Assembly (NCBI GenBank): GCA_002720975.1 | Contig: PBIX01000040.1 | Coordinates: 20,862-84,861 of the forward strand | Direction of reading: 5' to 3' | Origin: Planctomycetota bacterium | GTDB lineage: Bacteria; Planctomycetota; UBA1135; GCA-002686595 | Length of the DNA stretch: 64,000 nucleotides | Shown here: positions 17,090 to 28,319 of the stretch, piece after piece | Layout: every line of letters starts with the position of its first letter | Position numbering within the stretch: position 1 is the stretch's first letter | Made by a program: the position numbers and the translations under genes | The notes under the pieces: model-generated | What the model was told of the DNA's origin: nothing | The model's database searches: none | What the model saw: the letters and a program-made list of their open reading frames with translations, nothing else

Positions 17090-17115
17090 CACATTTCTCG
17101 AACACATTCTCTGAA
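17090..17115. repeat. Two imperfect 13-bp direct repeats
   Basis: CACATTTCTCGAA is followed directly by CACATTCTCTGAA (11 of 13 identical), about 100 bp upstream of the repeat-protein gene at 17213. It could be a regulator site, or chance. Confidence 0.3.
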
Positions 17116-17124
17116 CACAAGGAA

Positions 17125-17142
17125 GAGCCTCCACAGAGGCTC
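17125..17142 (+). terminator. Hairpin in the intergenic region
   Basis: Perfect 7-bp stem GAGCCTC-CACA-GAGGCTC, 76 nt after the LURP-like gene stop. No strong T-run follows (TCGTCGTAAC), so it may be a weak terminator or a leader structure of the next gene. Confidence 0.35.
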
Positions 17143-17212
17143 GTCGTAACCCAGCGAGAGCACCGCCCGGTTGCCTTGCCTCGCGCCCCTCACCAGCCAC
17201 CAACCAGCCATC

Positions 17213-19171
17213 ATGCGCCCGCTCCCCGTACTACTCCTCGTCGTTGCCGCCCTCGGTGTTTTCTATCTGGCTTTCTTGGGAGGAGAGATCGCCCAGTCCC
17301 CCGATCCCACTCCCCCAATGCCCCAAGGCCCGGAGGCATCCACACCTCAGGTCAAAGCACCGACGGAACTGCAAAAGCCCAGCGATGCTGGGGACCTGGC
17401 CGAAGTGCCCGCCGCCGTCGATCGCCAGAACGTAGAGACCCCCCACGCCATTCTGGCCAACTCCGTCAGCGGGCGGGTCGTAGCAGGCGGCAAGGGAGTC
17501 AAGGGAGCCACGGTCACCCTGACCAAGTACGGCCGCATGGCGAGCCTCTTCGGTCCCGTCTCCGGCGACCAACGGGACGGGGACCGGACCAAGGAAACCG
17601 ACGAAAACGGCGAGTTCGTCTTTCGGAACGTGGAGACCTACACCGAACTCTCCCTGATCGCCAAGCACCCCGACCTGGGGCGCAAGGAAGAGGGCAACAT
17701 CCAAATCGCGGAGGGCGAGGCGCGTGAAGGTCTCGTCATCACATTGGGCGATGGTGTCCGACTCTACGGACGCGTCACAGACAGTTCGGGCAATCCCATC
17801 TCCGGGGCGTCCTTGCTGTTGGGCATGGCCAGCCTGGGCTCGATCTCGGACGACGGTAGCCCCGACGTTCTCTCGTCCACCTCTTCAGCGGACGGTTCCT
17901 ATGAGTTTGGAAGCGTAGGCAACGGCAACTACTCCATGACCGTGCAAGCAGAGGGTTTTGGACGTGTGACCATTCAACAGATGAACATCACCGGCCAGGC
18001 AGCCGTTCAGCGCGATGTGACTTTGGACGTGGCCTACATGATCGGAGGCTCTGTCCTCTCTGAAGAGGGACGTCCGCTGGCCAAGGCAACGGTGCAGGCC
18101 TTCTCCATGACCAACAGGGCGGAGACGACACGATCTACTGTGGAGACCAACGCCGCTGGTGAGTTCCTCTTTGATGACGTGAGCAAGGGCGTCTACACGC
18201 TGATGTTCATCGCTGAGGGCTATAAGAACGAGCGTGAACCACGGGTGGAGACCGGAGAGATGGGACTGAACAAGACCATGACTCCCCTGCCCCAGATCCG
18301 GGGTCGGGTGGTGGACGGCCTGGGAGAGCCGGTTCCCAATTTCACAGTGCTGCTGCGCAACCCCGTGCAAGGCACCGAGACCACGATGGCCATGCCGGAC
18401 ACGGCCAAGAATGTGAAGGACTCCAAGGACGGCTCCTTCGCCCTCTCCTGCCCCAACCATGGGACCTTCGTGGTGGAAGCCAAGGACGACAAGCATGCCC
18501 CCTCCTTCTCCGAGCCCTTTGAGATCGTCTACGGACAGGAGCTCACGGGCGTCGTCGTTCAATTGAGCGAGGGTGGGATTCTACGCGGCCGGGTCGTTGA
18601 CGCCACGGGTCAGGGCATCCGCGGTGCCCGGATCAAGACCCACGACACCGAGTACTCCGACGATCCCTTCTGGCGTAGCCTGCCGGCATTCCCCTCTGAA
18701 GCCACGGAGAAGGAAGTGCGCACGAACGCCAGTGGTGACTTTGAGATCACCGGCCTGTCAGCCGCCACGTACCAGGTTGATGTGCGCCATGCGAAGTTCG
18801 CCCAGACGATCAAGACAGGTGTCGTTGTCGTGGACGGGGACATGGTGGAGCTGCCGGAGATTCAGCTGGCCGCGGGCGCGACCATCAGCGGCACCGTGCA
18901 TGGACCCAGCGGAGCCGGACTCTCTGGTGCCATGGTGCAATTGCAGCTGGAAGGCGGAGCCGAAGATGTCCAGGTCAACTTGACCACGCGTACCGATGCA
19001 CAGGGACGCTACACCTTCAACCACGTGCCTTCGGGTTCCTATCACATCCACGCCCAGCGTCGCGGTGCTGACAACCCCTTCCAGGGCAGCTTGGACCTGC
19101 AGAAGACGAAGAAGCGCATCTCCGTTAGCGAGGGCGACTCCTACGTGCAGGAGTTCAACATCAGCAACTAG
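17213..19171 (+). CDS. Secreted protein of repeated carboxypeptidase-regulatory-like domains
   Basis: 652 aa from the ATG at 17213, which begins a signal anchor (VLLLVVAALGVFYLAFLGG). A Pro-rich linker (20-75) precedes a chain of about six beta-sandwich domains of the CarboxypepD_reg type. The recurring pattern is (V/I)xGRVxDxxGxPIxGAxV ... TDExGxFxFxxVxxGxYxLxxxAxG, seen for instance at SVSGRVVAGGKGVKGATVTL, RLYGRVTDSSGNPISGA, GLGEPVPNF, RGRVVDATGQGIRGARI and SGTVHGPSGAGLSGAMV. No enzyme domain is visible. It is probably a surface or periplasmic structural or binding protein. A second, smaller protein of this general type starts at 26957. Confidence 0.82.
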   Translation: MRPLPVLLLVVAALGVFYLAFLGGEIAQSPDPTPPMPQGPEASTPQVKAPTELQKPSDAGDLAEVPAAVDRQNVETPHAILANSVSGRVVAGGKGVKGATVTLTKYGRMASLFGPVSGDQRDGDRTKETDENGEFVFRNVETYTELSLIAKHPDLGRKEEGNIQIAEGEAREGLVITLGDGVRLYGRVTDSSGNPISGASLLLGMASLGSISDDGSPDVLSSTSSADGSYEFGSVGNGNYSMTVQAEGFGRVTIQQMNITGQAAVQRDVTLDVAYMIGGSVLSEEGRPLAKATVQAFSMTNRAETTRSTVETNAAGEFLFDDVSKGVYTLMFIAEGYKNEREPRVETGEMGLNKTMTPLPQIRGRVVDGLGEPVPNFTVLLRNPVQGTETTMAMPDTAKNVKDSKDGSFALSCPNHGTFVVEAKDDKHAPSFSEPFEIVYGQELTGVVVQLSEGGILRGRVVDATGQGIRGARIKTHDTEYSDDPFWRSLPAFPSEATEKEVRTNASGDFEITGLSAATYQVDVRHAKFAQTIKTGVVVVDGDMVELPEIQLAAGATISGTVHGPSGAGLSGAMVQLQLEGGAEDVQVNLTTRTDAQGRYTFNHVPSGSYHIHAQRRGADNPFQGSLDLQKTKKRISVSEGDSYVQEFNISN

Positions 19172-19227
19172 CTGGAGAGGACTGCTTGGGCTTGCCCTCC
19201 GGGCGCGGCCCTCGCATTCTGTCCCCC

Positions 19228-20046
19228 ATGGCCACGTCGCCCCCCCTGGATCTCTCCGAGAGTCCGGGTGCATGCCCAACGGCCGCGGACTGGGAGGAGC
19301 TATTGATCGAGTCCTTGCGCCGCCCTGTGCAGGTGAGCTTCGGGACTTCGCGCACGGTGCCTGTTCGCGCCGAGGAGAGGGGCCAGCCCCCCGTGTTCTG
19401 CGTGCGCCTACACAAGGCCTTCTCTGAAGCTCCGCTGGAGGTCTGCGACTCCCTCGCGCGCTGGTTGCTTGTGGGCCGCCGTGCCCGCAGGGCCTGCACG
19501 CTGCTCGACAATTGGATCGATCAGCGCATGAAGCGTGAGCCCACACCCTCTCGCTCCGCCCCCACCCTGCACCCCAACGGCTCGACATACGACCTCGGCA
19601 CGCTGTCTCAAGATGTCCTGAACCAGTACTTCAAGGGCCACTTCGGTCAGGAGCGGCCCCTACCGGGCCTGACCTGGGGCCGCCGCGCCCGCAGCCGCAG
19701 CCGGCACTCCCTGCGCCTGGGGAGCTACGACCCTGTCACCCACGTGATTCGCATTCACCCCGTCCTTGACCAACCGGAGGTCCCGCGCTGGTTCGTGTGC
19801 TTCGTCCTGGCGCATGAACTGCTCCACGCCAAGTGGCCCCCCATGCGCGGAAGCGGTCAGCGCTGGATTCACCACGGTGCACAATTCCGAGCAGAGGAAG
19901 CCGCCCACCCGGACTTCAAGCGCGCGCAGGACTGGGAGACACTGCAACTGCCGGGCCTGATCCGGAGCGCTCGACGGGGCACAAAGTTCCGGGCCAAGAG
20001 AAGCCGTGGGCTCCGCAACCTGCTGGGCCGCCAGGGCAGCCGATGA
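19228..20046 (+). CDS. SprT-like zinc metalloprotease
   Basis: 272 aa from the ATG at 19228; a TTG at 19186 would add 14 residues. The C-terminal half holds FVCFVLAHELLHAKWPP (HExxH) and, 20 residues on, WIHHGAQFRAEEAAHPDF with the third His, then DWE. This matches SprT/Spartan-type peptidase domains. The very basic C-terminus (RRGTKFRAKRSRGLRN) could bind nucleic acid. The N-terminal half is not recognised. Substrates unknown. Confidence 0.7.
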   Translation: MATSPPLDLSESPGACPTAADWEELLIESLRRPVQVSFGTSRTVPVRAEERGQPPVFCVRLHKAFSEAPLEVCDSLARWLLVGRRARRACTLLDNWIDQRMKREPTPSRSAPTLHPNGSTYDLGTLSQDVLNQYFKGHFGQERPLPGLTWGRRARSRSRHSLRLGSYDPVTHVIRIHPVLDQPEVPRWFVCFVLAHELLHAKWPPMRGSGQRWIHHGAQFRAEEAAHPDFKRAQDWETLQLPGLIRSARRGTKFRAKRSRGLRNLLGRQGSR

Positions 20047-20058
20047 GATGCGGACCTT

Positions 20059-20793
20059 CTAGGCGCCGTACTCTTTTGCGGTGTCTTCCTGGTCGGCGCC
20101 GGTGAGGCACATCCCCAGTACGTTTCCGCCCAGTGCTTCGAGCCCGTTGTGTGCCTCTTCAACGTAGTGCCGAGGCGTCTTGCCCAAGCGCACGACGAGC
20201 AGGATCCCATCCGCGATGGCACCCAGCAAGCTGGCATCCGAGTAGGTCATCGTGGCCGGTGTGTCGATCAACACATAGGAGTAGCGCTGACGAAGCTGGT
20301 TGAGCAGGGAGCGCATGCGGTCGGAGCCCAGGAGCTCCGATGGATTGGAAGGCAAGCAGCCCGCCCCCATCACGGAGACCCCACCCATGGACGTCTGGCG
20401 GATCGCCTGATCAAGGGTGAGCACTCCGGACAGCACTTCGGTCAGACCCTGGCGACGTGGCAGACCAAGGACGGACTCCAGTGCGGGGTTGTGCAGGTCC
20501 GCATCCACGATAAGGACCTCATTCCCCGGCAGCTCTGCCATGGCCGCGGCAAGGTTGATCGTCGCGACGGTCTTTCCCTCCCCGCGTAAGGCGCTGGCCA
20601 TCACCAGAGTGTGGGACGCGCCGTCGGTGTTGAGGGCGTGGATCGAGTTGCGCAGAGAGCGGAACTGCTCGGAGATCTGCTCACGCGGCTCATGCGAGAG
20701 AACGATCTCCTCACGAGAGATGGGGTGGTTGACCGCCTCGCCGGGCTCAGCCGGCTTGAGTGCGGTGTCCTTCTTGGAAAAGGGATGGGCCAT
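20059..20793 (-). CDS. CpsD/CapB-family ATPase (BY-kinase-like) without Tyr tail
   Basis: 244 aa from the ATG at 20793; the open frame runs on but the upstream part is not protein-like. It has the P-loop fold of bacterial tyrosine kinases: EQFRSLRNSIHAL at the N-terminus, Walker A SALRGEGKT (67-75), Walker A' VLIVDAD (93-99) and Walker B YVLIDTPA. Members drive or regulate exopolysaccharide export together with a Wzc-type membrane partner. Two things are odd: the usual Pro in the Walker A is Arg 70, and the C-terminus (EDTAKEYGA) has one Tyr instead of a cluster. No polysaccharide genes are adjacent. Confidence 0.8.
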   Translation of the reverse strand: MAHPFSKKDTALKPAEPGEAVNHPISREEIVLSHEPREQISEQFRSLRNSIHALNTDGASHTLVMASALRGEGKTVATINLAAAMAELPGNEVLIVDADLHNPALESVLGLPRRQGLTEVLSGVLTLDQAIRQTSMGGVSVMGAGCLPSNPSELLGSDRMRSLLNQLRQRYSYVLIDTPATMTYSDASLLGAIADGILLVVRLGKTPRHYVEEAHNGLEALGGNVLGMCLTGADQEDTAKEYGA

Positions 20794-20923
20794 GGGGTCA
20801 GGTGTGCGGGTTGGCGGGCAGGAAGTCCCGTTGCTTCCAATCATCGGCCCCCGGAGGGGAAGACCCCAGATCAATCGGCCTAAATCCCTGAGGTCTGACC
20901 GACATCTGAGAATCCGAGGGCTC

Positions 20924-23008
20924 TCAGGGGGCCTGAATCTCCAGGTGGCGGTCTCGACCCCACAGAAGACGCAGGGCTGGTGCGGCCCCTGAGGGCCAAT
21001 CGGGGATGTATAGAACTCCCGACAGGTCAAACCCCGAGCGGGAGACCGAGCGGTGGATCTCGTGGCGCAGGTTCTCCGCCTCCGGCCCCCATCCCGCCCA
21101 CACCAGGACACGGCCCGCCACGATGGTAGCCGACCCGATGTCCTCTGGACTGGCAACCTCGGTCGCCTTGAGCAGGGCGGCCCGGGCACGCCCCCCCCGA
21201 GGCGGGGCGTCCGCCACGAGGGAGGCCAGGTCCTCGAGTTGGGCGCGGCTCGGCTTCTCTCCGCCCTGGGAGAAGGCCTCCCAACGATCCCAGGCCGCTG
21301 CCCGTTCACCGGGAGTAGCCAGGCCCGACTGCAACAGAAACCGCAGCCGATCGGGAGCGAGCTCCTGGCCAAGGCCGGGCACGGAGGTCGGGACGGACCC
21401 GCGCACCAGGGCTTCGAGTCCTCCGGCCAACCCGCTCCCATACCAGACGCGACAGCGTCGGGCCAGCTCAGCTGCCCCCCACTCCTCCAGTAGACCCGCG
21501 AAGATCTGCACCCCACGCTCTTGGTCCGATAGACCCACGCACCAGTGCAGGAAAGCCAGGCGGCGTGCGGACGTACCCTGGAAGGCCTGCTCGTACGCTG
21601 CGGGTTCTGCGCGCACTGCGATCAGGTCCCGCACGAACAGGTCCAAAGCACCTTGCTGCTCCGCCCACCCAAGGCTGCGGGACATGCTGATTGAAGGCGG
21701 AAGCTCAGAAACCGTGGAGCCCAGCGCACCGAGGGTACGCAGGACCTGCCACTGCATCGGAGCCGAGGTCGATGCCTCAAGCCACTTCCGGCATTGGGCA
21801 CGCACGGCCTGACTCCCGGGCCGCTGCCCTTCCCAGATCACGAGCCGCACCCAGCGAGAAGCCGGGTCCATGGCCTGGGACCCCTCCAGCAGTGCAGAGG
21901 TGAGGAGCTCTTCTTGGCTCGCGGCCAGAGGCAGCTCCGCAAGGGTGCGCGCCAGATCTTCCAGGTACCGCCTCGTTGCCGGCTGCTTGGGGTTCAGATC
22001 CCGACTCCCCTCGCGGACGAGCCGGGAGAGTCGCTCGCCATCCAGCAGACTGGGAACGAATTGTCGTCCGCGCGCAGCCGCCAGGAGTCCTTCCAAGGCG
22101 GAACGGTCTCCAGTGAGCCAGCGCTCCTCCAGCCAGCCCAAGGCCGCGGGCCACCCGAGGGTTCCCAGGGCCCGAGCCGAGGCCACGTTCCAAGCCTCGT
22201 CGTGGGGCCGAAGAACTCCGCGGCACCACTCCATCACGTGCTCCGCTGCCGTGGCAGATGGCCGGCGCCTCTTGTGCACAAGCAGAAATGGCTGGGTCTC
22301 CGCGACACTGACCTTCTCTGTTCCGCGCCAGCCGAAGACGCTCCCACTCACTCCGTAGGTGTCCATCGTCCCACGCAAACCCTGGACCCAGGTGCCCTTG
22401 ATCGGACCAGGATCAGGGATGCGTCGCGGCCGACCATCCTGGGCTGGGGGCTGCAGGTTTCCAGCCACGCCAGGATCCAGGCTCGGAGAGAGGATCAGGG
22501 GCATGGGCCCCTGGCCCCAGCGTCCCAGACGGTCGATGGCCGAGTGCAGCCCCCCGCGCCCCGGTTCCAGGAGGTAGCCCGTCGGACTCGCGTCCAGCGC
22601 CGGAGGCCAGGTGCCCTCCTTGAGCGCCTCGTCCATGGCCGAGACGCTCCAAACCGTCAGGAGTTCCGCCAGGGCGCTCTGCCCAAGCCCTGCGATCTCC
22701 TTGCGCGGGTCGGTCAGGAGCAGAACGCACAAGCCCATGTGTCGCCCGTCGGCGGAGAGGGCGCGCACCAGGCGACCTTGCACCTCACTCCCCCCTGCCA
22801 GGGCCGCCCGCGCGAGTTCGGGCAGGTGTGCGGGAGTGAGGTTTGTGGCAAGCCAGCGCTCCGCCCGCCAACGCTCCGCCGCCTGCTCGGAGGTCAGACC
22901 TGCCAGTTGGCTCTCAACATCATCGATCCCAAGGGCCTCCGCTGTCGGGATCAGGAGCCAGGCAAGCACCAACCACGCTCCCAGGGGGTGAACCGGGATT
23001 CGGCGCAT
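20924..23008 (-). CDS. Large secreted protein of unknown function, HEAT-like helices
   Basis: 694 aa from the ATG at 23008 with a signal peptide (LGAWLVLAWLLIPTAEALG). The first 130 residues are a run of amphipathic helices (LAGLTSEQAAERWRAERWLA, LARAALAGGSEVQGRLVRAL) as in HEAT-type repeat proteins. Similar helices return from about 280 (WNVASARALGTLGWPAALGWLEERWL) to 620. A middle part (150-270) is Pro/Gly-rich and looks beta-structured. No catalytic motif is seen. It is divergent from the carboxylase operon, and its stop is 130 nt from the CpsD start on the same strand. Confidence 0.6.
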   Translation of the reverse strand: MRRIPVHPLGAWLVLAWLLIPTAEALGIDDVESQLAGLTSEQAAERWRAERWLATNLTPAHLPELARAALAGGSEVQGRLVRALSADGRHMGLCVLLLTDPRKEIAGLGQSALAELLTVWSVSAMDEALKEGTWPPALDASPTGYLLEPGRGGLHSAIDRLGRWGQGPMPLILSPSLDPGVAGNLQPPAQDGRPRRIPDPGPIKGTWVQGLRGTMDTYGVSGSVFGWRGTEKVSVAETQPFLLVHKRRRPSATAAEHVMEWCRGVLRPHDEAWNVASARALGTLGWPAALGWLEERWLTGDRSALEGLLAAARGRQFVPSLLDGERLSRLVREGSRDLNPKQPATRRYLEDLARTLAELPLAASQEELLTSALLEGSQAMDPASRWVRLVIWEGQRPGSQAVRAQCRKWLEASTSAPMQWQVLRTLGALGSTVSELPPSISMSRSLGWAEQQGALDLFVRDLIAVRAEPAAYEQAFQGTSARRLAFLHWCVGLSDQERGVQIFAGLLEEWGAAELARRCRVWYGSGLAGGLEALVRGSVPTSVPGLGQELAPDRLRFLLQSGLATPGERAAAWDRWEAFSQGGEKPSRAQLEDLASLVADAPPRGGRARAALLKATEVASPEDIGSATIVAGRVLVWAGWGPEAENLRHEIHRSVSRSGFDLSGVLYIPDWPSGAAPALRLLWGRDRHLEIQAP

Positions 23009-23166
23009 GACGATGGAAAAGTGAGAGCCGAGCACGGGGCTATCCTACGCTGCAAGGGGGCTCCACCCCCCCAGAGTTCCGAACCGCCCTTCAGGCCCCG
23101 CTCGATCTGCGTCGCTTGCAGCACCACCCGGGGAAACGCTGTGTGCGAGACGGTAGGCTGGGGGCC

Positions 23167-24552
<1,386 letters not shown>

Positions 24553-24558
24553 AAAACC

Positions 24559-26286
24559 ATGGCCCACGTCCCCCTACAAGAGATCGGAAGCGAGCGCGAC
24601 AAGGCCCTCGACAAGCGTGCCTTTGCGGCCAACGAACAGACATTGAAGGGTCGCGAGGACGACCTTGCCGGGCTGCGCGCCAAGGTGGCTGAAGGCTGGG
24701 GCAGCAAGTACCGCGAACGCGTTCACGCCAAGGGCAAGCTCACGGCACGTGAGCGCATCGACCTGCTGCGCGATCCGGACTCGCGCCTCTTCGAGGTGGG
24801 CACCTTTGTGAACCACGAGCGTGCCTTCGGCAAATTGCACGCTCCGGGGGCTGGGGTGATCACCGCTTTCTGCGAGGTGCACGGACGCTGGACAATGGTC
24901 ATAGCGAACGACAACACGGTGGCCTCGGGATCCTGGTGGCCACTCACGCCGGAAAAGATCCAACGGGCCCAGGAAATGGCGAGACGCCTGAGCCTCCCGG
25001 TGGTCTACCTGGTGGACTGCTCGGGCTTGTTCCTGCCCGAACAATCACGCTCCTTCCCGGGCCGCACGGGTGCGGGTCACATCTTCATGAAGAACTCGGA
25101 GCTGGCCGCCGCCGGGGTACCCCAGATTGCGGGGGTGTTCGGAGACTGCATCGCCGGGGGAGGGTACATGCCCATCATCTCTGACCGGGTCTACATGACC
25201 GAGCAGGCCTACATGGTCATTGCCGGCGCGGCTCTCATCAAAGGCGCCAAGAGCCAGCACCTCTCGAGCCTGGACATCGGTGGGCCCGAGGTGCACGTGC
25301 ACCAATCGGGTTGTGCGGATGTGCGCGTACCCGATGACCCCGCGGCCATCGAGGCTATCCGCAACGAGCTGGAGGCCCTGCCCAGCAGCGCCTCGGGTTT
25401 CTACCGCCACGGGGCCGATGCCGCCGAGCCACACTTCCCCGCCAGTGACCTGACGGGGCTCTTTCCCAGTGACCACCGCATGACCTACGACGCGGCCGAG
25501 GTCCTCGCGCGCCTGGTGGATCGCAGCCTGTTCTGGGAGATCCTGCCGGATCGGGGCCGGGAGCTGATGGTGGGCGTGGGCCGCGTGCAGGGCCTGTACA
25601 TGGGCTTCGCCATCAATCGCCAGGGTCTGATCGACGACCCCGAGCATCGCGGCGCCAAGAAACCTGGCGGCATCCTCTACAAGGAGGGCATCGCCAAGCT
25701 GGCCGCCTTCAGTCGCGCCTGCAACGACGACGGGATCCCCCTGGTGTGGCTACAAGACGTCTCCGGATTCGATATCGGGGTCGAGGCCGAGCGTCTGGGC
25801 CTCTTGGGCTACGGCTCGAGCCTGATCTACACCAACAGCACCAACCAGATCCCCATGTTCACGGTGCTCCTCAGGAAAGCCTCGGGTGCAGGCTACTACG
25901 CCATGGCCGGCCTGCCCTATGAACCGGTGCTGCAGGTCTCCACCCCCATCACTCGCCAGTCCGTGATGGAGGGGCGTACGCTTGCCATAGCCGCCTTCAA
26001 CACCAAGCTCGACGATGACTTTGAGATCGCCGTCGAGGACCCCGAGGAGCGCGCGCAGATCGAGGAGGGAATGCGCGCCACGGAGGAACGCATTGAGGGG
26101 GACATGGATCCGTACAAGTCCGCGGCACAGATGGACACCGACGAGATCGTGGGCGTCAGTGAACTGCGATCGTGGATGGAACTGTTCGCCGAGACCAGCT
26201 ATGCCGCCTGTGGCGTGCGCCGAACCAAGAACCCGCGTATCTGGTCGCTGCACGACCTGGCCGCCCTGACGGAAGCGCGCGCATGA
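24559..26286 (+). CDS. Acyl-CoA carboxyltransferase, glutaconyl-CoA-decarboxylase-alpha-like
   Basis: 575 aa, two crotonase-fold halves. N half: [73 protein letters not shown] half: [49 protein letters not shown], and an extended C-terminus around [18 protein letters not shown]. Phrases in the C half and the extended tail resemble the alpha subunit of glutaconyl-CoA decarboxylase more than propionyl- or methylcrotonyl-CoA carboxylase. The partner here is an ATP-dependent biotin carboxylase, not a sodium pump, so the direction is probably carboxylation. Acyl-CoA substrate unknown. Confidence 0.85.
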   Translation: MAHVPLQEIGSERDKALDKRAFAANEQTLKGREDDLAGLRAKVAEGWGSKYRERVHAKGKLTARERIDLLRDPDSRLFEVGTFVNHERAFGKLHAPGAGVITAFCEVHGRWTMVIANDNTVASGSWWPLTPEKIQRAQEMARRLSLPVVYLVDCSGLFLPEQSRSFPGRTGAGHIFMKNSELAAAGVPQIAGVFGDCIAGGGYMPIISDRVYMTEQAYMVIAGAALIKGAKSQHLSSLDIGGPEVHVHQSGCADVRVPDDPAAIEAIRNELEALPSSASGFYRHGADAAEPHFPASDLTGLFPSDHRMTYDAAEVLARLVDRSLFWEILPDRGRELMVGVGRVQGLYMGFAINRQGLIDDPEHRGAKKPGGILYKEGIAKLAAFSRACNDDGIPLVWLQDVSGFDIGVEAERLGLLGYGSSLIYTNSTNQIPMFTVLLRKASGAGYYAMAGLPYEPVLQVSTPITRQSVMEGRTLAIAAFNTKLDDDFEIAVEDPEERAQIEEGMRATEERIEGDMDPYKSAAQMDTDEIVGVSELRSWMELFAETSYAACGVRRTKNPRIWSLHDLAALTEARA

Positions 26287-26882
26287 GCACCGGCGAAGAC
26301 CTGAACGTGATCCCCCTGCAGAAGGGAGATTCCCTGTGCCTGGCATCGCCCGATGTGGGCTTGTTCACCAGGGCCTTGGAGCAGGGAGACTGGGTCGACG
26401 AGGGCCAACTCATCGGCTTGCTGTCGCGCCTGGGCCGCATGACGCCGCTCCGGGCACCCACGGGGTTCGCGGGACCCGGCCGCACGCGTGCACAGATCGC
26501 ATCGCCCCCACCCGAACGGGTCCTCACGCCGGTGGGTTATGGAACGACGCTCTACGAACTGGTCCTCGTTCCCGATGAGGGGCAAGGCGAGGAGGCCTCA
26601 TTAGCCCCAGACCCCGCGCCCGCGACCCTCACGGTCTCCGCTCCCCAGAGCGGCCGCTTCTACCATCGCCCCGGCCCCGACAGCCCACCTTTCCTCAACC
26701 CTGACGACGAGCTGCAGGAGGGCACAACCCTGGGGCTGATCGAGGTCATGAAGACCTTCGCACACGTGTCCTACCACCCGGGAAAGGGGCTCCCGGATCG
26801 GGCCCGCATGCTGGCCTGGGTCGCGGAAGACGGGGCTGAGGTGCACGAGGGGGATCCGCTGCTTGAGTTTGAGCCCCTCTAG
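26283..26882 (+). CDS. Biotin carboxyl carrier protein with a second, degenerate biotinyl-like half
   Basis: 199 aa; the ATG overlaps the TGA of the carboxyltransferase. The C-terminal domain carries the biotin attachment motif EVMKT with Lys 157, in [13 protein letters not shown] ... [15 protein letters not shown]. The N-terminal domain has the same layout ([37 protein letters not shown]), but the position of the modified Lys is lost (SRLGRMT). It may be a structural repeat used to dock the enzyme. It completes the three-component carboxylase of this operon. Confidence 0.88.
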   Translation: MSTGEDLNVIPLQKGDSLCLASPDVGLFTRALEQGDWVDEGQLIGLLSRLGRMTPLRAPTGFAGPGRTRAQIASPPPERVLTPVGYGTTLYELVLVPDEGQGEEASLAPDPAPATLTVSAPQSGRFYHRPGPDSPPFLNPDDELQEGTTLGLIEVMKTFAHVSYHPGKGLPDRARMLAWVAEDGAEVHEGDPLLEFEPL

Positions 26883-26956
26883 GGCCGAAACCTGTCCTCA
26901 GACCTCAATCCTACACGTCCGCACTCACCTCCCGCAGAACCCGCCGTACCCCCAGC

Positions 26957-28315
26957 ATGCAAACCTCCTCCCGATTGCCCCTGGCCCTATTGGTCATCGG
27001 TCTGCTGCTGGGCATATGCGGACTGGTCTGGAAGTTGACGTCCGCTGCGGAGCCCCCCATTGAGGGCCCGAATGTGGCCGTCACCCGGGTGGAGGTCCCG
27101 CCCGAACCCGACCTGGTCGAGACGCAGCTGATGCCATCCTCCAGCGAGGCCGTGGCGAAGGCCACGAATCTGGTCGTTCTCGTCCTGTCAGAAGATGGCC
27201 GCCACCTGCCCGAAGCTGAGGTCTCACTGACGAATTCGGACGGCGAACTGTTCAGCAGCATGGGGGGCGCAGACCTCCGCAACTGCCTCAGCGGTGATTG
27301 GACTCTGGTCATACGCCGGAAGGGGGTGATCAACTATCGCAAGGAGATTCACGTAGCCAAGAGCACGACCGAGCGGGTCGTTGTACACATGGCTCGAGTG
27401 ATCCGCATCACCGGCACGGCGAGCAACATTTTTGGAGAGCCACCAGGCACCTTTCCAATCTGGTTCTTGGCGGAAGGGGAGACTCACCCGACCCAGAAAC
27501 AGGGGAACAGGAGGCTCATTGGCTCCGTTATCAACTCCGATGGTGGATTCCAGGTGGACGTTCCCAAGTCAGGCTCCTATCACGTCTCCGTTGGCCCCAT
27601 CGATGAAGTGGTCATGGCCACCGAGGAGGCCGTGAAATTGCGCCCGGGCGGATTCTCTGAGCTGACCATCGTCATTGGCGGCGGCACCGACCTGGACGTG
27701 ATCCTTGACCCGGTGCCCCTGCGGGTTTCCCAGGGCGGGATTCAACTGAATGCGGCCTTGATGGTACGCAGCAGTGACCTGAACGAGGATCGCCAGAAGC
27801 GCAAGCGACCCGGGTTCGTGAAGAGGTCGCCGGTCGCGCCGGGCGAGAAGTACGCGCGCGACCGTGGGAGGCGGGCAAAGGCTGGACAGAATCCCGGAGC
27901 AGAAGGGAAGACCGAGTCAATCAAGCCCGAGAATCTCCTCGGACCGGACAAGGCCCGGCCAGACGGCGTGGGCCGCAACCGGAGGGACGAACCGGGGCCC
28001 GATTCCACCAAGAGCGAGGCGCCCCAATGGCAGGAATTCCGGAGGGCTACCATCAGCCCCGAGGGTCGATGCAATTTTGGCATCCTGCCAACGGGCCTGG
28101 ACATGCGCCTGGCCATCACCCGCCCGCGGGACCGGTATGAATCCACCGAGACCTTTCGATTGCAACCAAACACCCGAACAGCCCTGATCGTGCAGATTCC
28201 GGGCGTGCGCGCGGAACACATCGTCAAGGCCCAACCGATCGCCGAGTTGCCCATGCTCGTGGACGTCCTCCCCCCGACAGAGGACGACCTGAAACCCGGG
28301 TTCACCTGGAAGTAG
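26957..28315 (+). CDS. Membrane-anchored secreted protein with regulatory-type beta domains
   Basis: 452 aa. The N-terminal anchor is LALLVIGLLLGICGLVW. Beta-rich parts resemble carboxypeptidase-regulatory-like domains (NLVVLVLSEDGRHLPEAEVSLTNSDGE, RIMRITGT-like segment around RVIRITGTASNIFGEPPG, NSDGGFQVDVPKSGSYHVSV). Residues about 275-345 form a highly charged, low-complexity stretch (RQKRKRPGF, RDRGRRAKAG, NRRDEPGPD), probably disordered. The last 100 residues are again beta-like. No enzymatic motif. It ends 4 nt before the endonuclease III gene. Confidence 0.65.
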   Translation: MQTSSRLPLALLVIGLLLGICGLVWKLTSAAEPPIEGPNVAVTRVEVPPEPDLVETQLMPSSSEAVAKATNLVVLVLSEDGRHLPEAEVSLTNSDGELFSSMGGADLRNCLSGDWTLVIRRKGVINYRKEIHVAKSTTERVVVHMARVIRITGTASNIFGEPPGTFPIWFLAEGETHPTQKQGNRRLIGSVINSDGGFQVDVPKSGSYHVSVGPIDEVVMATEEAVKLRPGGFSELTIVIGGGTDLDVILDPVPLRVSQGGIQLNAALMVRSSDLNEDRQKRKRPGFVKRSPVAPGEKYARDRGRRAKAGQNPGAEGKTESIKPENLLGPDKARPDGVGRNRRDEPGPDSTKSEAPQWQEFRRATISPEGRCNFGILPTGLDMRLAITRPRDRYESTETFRLQPNTRTALIVQIPGVRAEHIVKAQPIAELPMLVDVLPPTEDDLKPGFTWK

Positions 28316-28319
28316 TCAC

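Noticed and set aside
15610..17214. A 534-codon open frame on the minus strand that includes sodN
   Set aside because: Only the last 187 codons are protein-like. The rest is antisense to the LURP-like gene and has the composition of a shadow frame in GC-rich DNA. The ATG at 16173 starts a proper leader.
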